NCBI GenBank assembly: GCA_015272325.1
Contig: JACYLU010000028.1
Span: 124,001-188,000, forward strand
DNA length: 64,000 nucleotides
Source of the DNA: Synechococcales cyanobacterium C42_A2020_086
Lineage (GTDB): Bacteria > Cyanobacteriota > Cyanobacteriia > Elainellales > Elainellaceae
Direction of reading: 5' to 3'
Position 1 is the stretch's first letter. Each line of letters opens with the position of its first letter. Shown here piece by piece: positions 61,483 through 64,000 of this stretch. The translations under genes and the position numbers were made by a program. The notes beneath the pieces are model-generated. The model saw nothing but the letters and a program-made list of their open reading frames with translations. It was not told the DNA's origin and ran no database searches.

Positions 61483-63774
61483 ATGGGGATCGTGCGAATT
61501 CCGCTAGATTACTACCGAATTCTGGGTTTACCAATACAGGCGACTGCCGAGCAGTTGCAGCAGGCGCACCGTGATCGGATCCTGCAACTTCCCCGCCGCG
61601 AGTTTTCAGAGGCTGCCATCGAGGCCCGAAAGCAGTTGATTGACGAGGCCTATACTGTCCTATCTGACTCAACTCAGAGACAGGATTATGACGCTGGATT
61701 TCTGGCCAAATCCTACGAACTGCTTGAAGGTGGGCGCCCTCCAGAGAATGAGGAGCCAAAAGACACCCTGAGCAGCCCTGTGAGTGATTCCGAATTGGGA
61801 GTTGATTCCTACACCCCCAGCATTGATGTAGAAGAATCTCGGTTTATTGGGGCATTGCTGATCCTGCAAGAGCTGGGAGAGTATGAGCTGGTGCTGCGGC
61901 TGGGGCGACCCTTCCTGAGTGGAGGCACACTTAGCCTCAGAGATGGTCGATTTGGCGATCCCGAGATTGTCGCAGCAGACATTGTGCTGACCGTAGCCCT
62001 GGCCTGTTTGGAACTAGGTCGCGAGCAGTGGCAACAAGGGCAGTACGAGAATGCAGCGGAGTCTTTGGAAACGGGACAGGAACTGCTGCTGCGGGAAGGT
62101 CTATTCCCGAATATTCGCGGGGAGATGCAGTCGGATCTGTTCAAGCTGCGCCCTTACCGTATCCTGGAGCTGGTGTCTCTTCCGGAAGACCAGGTGGCGG
62201 CTCGGCGTCAAGGGATTACGCTGCTTGAAGACATGCTGCACGACCGAGGCGGCATCGATGGCTCGGGTGATGATCTCTCAGGGCTAGGGGTCGAGGATTT
62301 TCTGCGATTTATTCAACAATTGCGCAGCCACCTGACTGCTGCCGAGCAACAGACTCTGTTTCAGGCTGAGGCGCGTCGTCCGTCGGCAGTAGCTACCTAC
62401 CTGGCAGTCTATGCGCTGCTAGCCCGAGGCTTTGCAACTCGACAGCCGGCGTTGATTCGGCAAGCTAAGCTGATGCTGATGCGGCTAGGCAGTCGTCAGG
62501 ATGTGCATCTTGAACAGGCGGTCTGCGCGCTGCTCTTGGGACAAACCGAGGAGGCTAGCCGTGCTCTAGAACTGAGCCAGGAGTTCGAATCACTGGCGTT
62601 TATTCGCGACAATTCCCAGGGTGCTCCGGATCTGCTGCCTGGTCTCTGCCTCTATAGCGAACGTTGGCTGCAAAGCGAAGTCTTTCCCCATTTCCGAGAT
62701 TTAGCCAAACGGCAGGCATCCTTGAAGGAGTACTTTGCTGATGAGGATGTCCAAGTGTATCTAGAAGAATTGCCGGCGGAAGCGGAGCCTGCTGAATGGT
62801 CTGCTCCTAGCTCGGTTCCATCCCCTTCCTGGCGCGAAGAAAAGCGGCCGGCTGAACCACACATGTTCAATGCACCCGCCGCGGGTTATGCTGCTGCCCG
62901 GGCCACTGCTACCATCGAAGCGCCCGCCATGGCAGATGCGTCAATGCCCGCTGCTGAGCGCGTGACCCAGTCGCCTGAGACCTCAGATAATGGTGCCCAC
63001 GCTCAGGGGAGTCGCGGCGGCAAAGGCAAACGCCCTGCTTCGCCTTCTGAGAATCGCCCTGCAGCCCAGAACGGAGCGCGGACAGCGCCTCAGGGCAATC
63101 CATCTCGTCGATCAGGGGCAGCTCGCTCCACGCTGCGCTTTGATCGAATTCTGCTGCTGGCAGCGGCAGGCTTGCTAAGTATCATGCTGCTGGGATTCCT
63201 CTTCAGCCGACTGTTGAATCGCTCGCAGCTCAGAACAGCTTCAGCGCCAGCAAACTCTAGGGTTGCCAATTCCGCAGCCCAAACCGGCTTCTCGCAATTT
63301 GTGGCGGATCAAAAACCGATCATCACCGCCAATGCTCCTCTAACCGAGGAGAACGCGCCGGAGATCATCGAAACTTGGTTGTCCGCCAAGGCAGCAGCAA
63401 TGGGTGAAGAGCATAACACCCAACCCCTAGAGGAAATTCTGGTTGATCCGGCTCTGTCACAGCAGCGAGCCCGTTCGGAGCAGATGCGGGCAGCCAACTC
63501 CTATGGCAAATATGAGCACGGCACCATTGAAATTGTATCAGTGGAAACAAGCGGCACTCCAGAAGCTGACTCAACGGGGGATCCCGATGCCGAAGCCACT
63601 GCCAACGCAGCCCAGACCGCTCAAATTGAGGCAATCGTAGCTGAGAAGGCGGATTTCTATGTCAATGGGCAGCTTGATGCCTCCTCGTCCTATGACTCGA
63701 CGGTGCGGGTGCGCTACGATCTCGTTCGCGAAAACGGGCAATGGCGGATTCGGGATATGACCGTCTTGGAGTAG
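61483..63774 (+). CDS. ftn2: Cell division protein Ftn2/ZipN (ARC6 homologue)
   Basis: Membrane protein that anchors and organises the FtsZ ring in cyanobacteria; ARC6 is its plastid counterpart. The 763 residues start with a J-like domain (IPLDYYRILGLPIQATAEQL, then RKQLIDEAYTVLSDSTQRQ), then a long helical, TPR-like middle (about 110-420), a Pro/Ala/Ser-rich linker, one membrane segment (about 540-565, RILLLAAAGLLSIMLLGFLF) and a periplasmic C-terminal ARC6-like IMS domain (FYVNGQLDASSSYDSTVRVR, then YDLVRENGQWRIRDMTV). The J-like domain lacks the HPD motif, as usual. Start could also be GTG 61489. Confidence 0.94.
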   Translation: MGIVRIPLDYYRILGLPIQATAEQLQQAHRDRILQLPRREFSEAAIEARKQLIDEAYTVLSDSTQRQDYDAGFLAKSYELLEGGRPPENEEPKDTLSSPVSDSELGVDSYTPSIDVEESRFIGALLILQELGEYELVLRLGRPFLSGGTLSLRDGRFGDPEIVAADIVLTVALACLELGREQWQQGQYENAAESLETGQELLLREGLFPNIRGEMQSDLFKLRPYRILELVSLPEDQVAARRQGITLLEDMLHDRGGIDGSGDDLSGLGVEDFLRFIQQLRSHLTAAEQQTLFQAEARRPSAVATYLAVYALLARGFATRQPALIRQAKLMLMRLGSRQDVHLEQAVCALLLGQTEEASRALELSQEFESLAFIRDNSQGAPDLLPGLCLYSERWLQSEVFPHFRDLAKRQASLKEYFADEDVQVYLEELPAEAEPAEWSAPSSVPSPSWREEKRPAEPHMFNAPAAGYAAARATATIEAPAMADASMPAAERVTQSPETSDNGAHAQGSRGGKGKRPASPSENRPAAQNGARTAPQGNPSRRSGAARSTLRFDRILLLAAAGLLSIMLLGFLFSRLLNRSQLRTASAPANSRVANSAAQTGFSQFVADQKPIITANAPLTEENAPEIIETWLSAKAAAMGEEHNTQPLEEILVDPALSQQRARSEQMRAANSYGKYEHGTIEIVSVETSGTPEADSTGDPDAEATANAAQTAQIEAIVAEKADFYVNGQLDASSSYDSTVRVRYDLVRENGQWRIRDMTVLE

Positions 63775-63859
63775 TCAAGCTCAGTGCAGACCGTCGCTTT
63801 CCCCAATGAGGCCATCCGGCACCGTTCTGACTTCTGGTACGGTGGGTACGCCTGACTGC

Positions 63860-63885
63860 TTCTATGTGCTAGTTCTATGTGCTAG
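63860..63885. repeat. 13-bp exact tandem duplication
   Basis: TTCTATGTGCTAG twice head to tail, downstream of ftn2. Confidence 0.9.
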
Positions 63886-63916
63886 GTGATGAAACACAAC
63901 ATCTATTCACAACATC

Positions 63917-63948
63917 CATTATCGGGCTACTGCATTATCGGGCTACTG
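63917..63948. repeat. 16-bp exact tandem duplication
   Basis: CATTATCGGGCTACTG twice head to tail, downstream of ftn2. Confidence 0.9.
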
Positions 63949-64000
63949 ACGTGGATGTCCCTTGCCTTAGGACCCGGAGAAACTCTAGTGCCAGCGCCCC

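Larger units (their letters stand above)
63775..64000. other. Right-edge intergenic sequence with two tandem duplications
   Basis: 225 bases after ftn2. TTCTATGTGCTAG occurs twice (63860-63872, 63873-63885) and CATTATCGGGCTACTG twice (63917-63932, 63933-63948). No gene is supported before the edge. Confidence 0.7.

Overview
This window is chromosomal DNA of a cyanobacterium. The clearest markers are petB and petD (cytochrome b6 and subunit IV), a divergent CtpA-type processing protease, the division protein Ftn2/ZipN, a CRR7-type NDH assembly factor and a PEP-CTERM protein. I saw only one HIP1 octamer (GCGATCGC, 45840-45847), so this is not a HIP1-rich lineage. I found no rRNA, tRNA or CRISPR array. 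Most genes are housekeeping or conserved cyanobacterial genes in short runs of one to five.

Layout. 1-3.4 kb: the tail of an unknown gene, then on the minus strand an HlyD adaptor, acylphosphatase and small hypothetical or membrane proteins. 4-7.3 kb: SRPBCC protein, SurE, an aspartyl-protease-like lipoprotein and a DUF1028 protein. 7.7-15.8 kb: asparagine synthase followed by a complete family-5 peptide ABC importer (binding protein, two permeases, two ATPases). 15.8-17.9 kb: a lone IS630-type HTH open reading frame and four small, related, leader-bearing peptides. 18.4-23.3 kb: GDSL hydrolase, DUF2459 protein, PEP-CTERM protein, phosphoribulokinase-like kinase. 23.6-28.6 kb: SurA/parvulin-like protein, HlyB-like ABC exporter and a lectin/RTX protein. 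28.7-32.8 kb: HD phosphohydrolase and ctpA facing petB-petD. 33-44.6 kb: two glycosyltransferases, a thermonuclease-like/RlpA fusion, M20 amidohydrolase, DUF3318 and DUF4278 proteins, a decayed gene, a universal stress protein, ACT and GNAT proteins and DUF4332. 44.6-50.5 kb: Ser/Thr kinase, a second RTX protein, phytase-like lipoprotein, DAHP synthase. 50.9-55.7 kb: a tightly coupled operon of pseudo-protease, protease and atypical response regulator, then an FMN protein, rlmN, a truncated ybaK and a zinc-ribbon protein. 56-64 kb: SpoIIM, membrane and RDD proteins, crr7, pdhA, a small hypothetical protein and ftn2.

How parts may work together. The HlyB-like exporter has lost the cysteine of its C39 domain and sits beside an RTX protein without a signal peptide, so it looks like a type I secretion system for RTX cargo. 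The HlyD gene is 22 kb away. Between them lie four small genes with an 'I.DL..LE ... GG' leader and Ala/Ser-rich cores; they look like exported peptides, but no protease able to cut the leader is visible here. The protease operon (50.9-53.0 kb) pairs a PDZ protease homologue lacking its serine with a short protease that keeps the full triad, plus a LuxR regulator without a phospho-acceptor.

Intergenic regions contain many short exact tandem duplications (9-16 bp, usually two copies), and several broken genes are visible (41.2-41.6 kb, 55.2 kb, possibly 18.1 kb).
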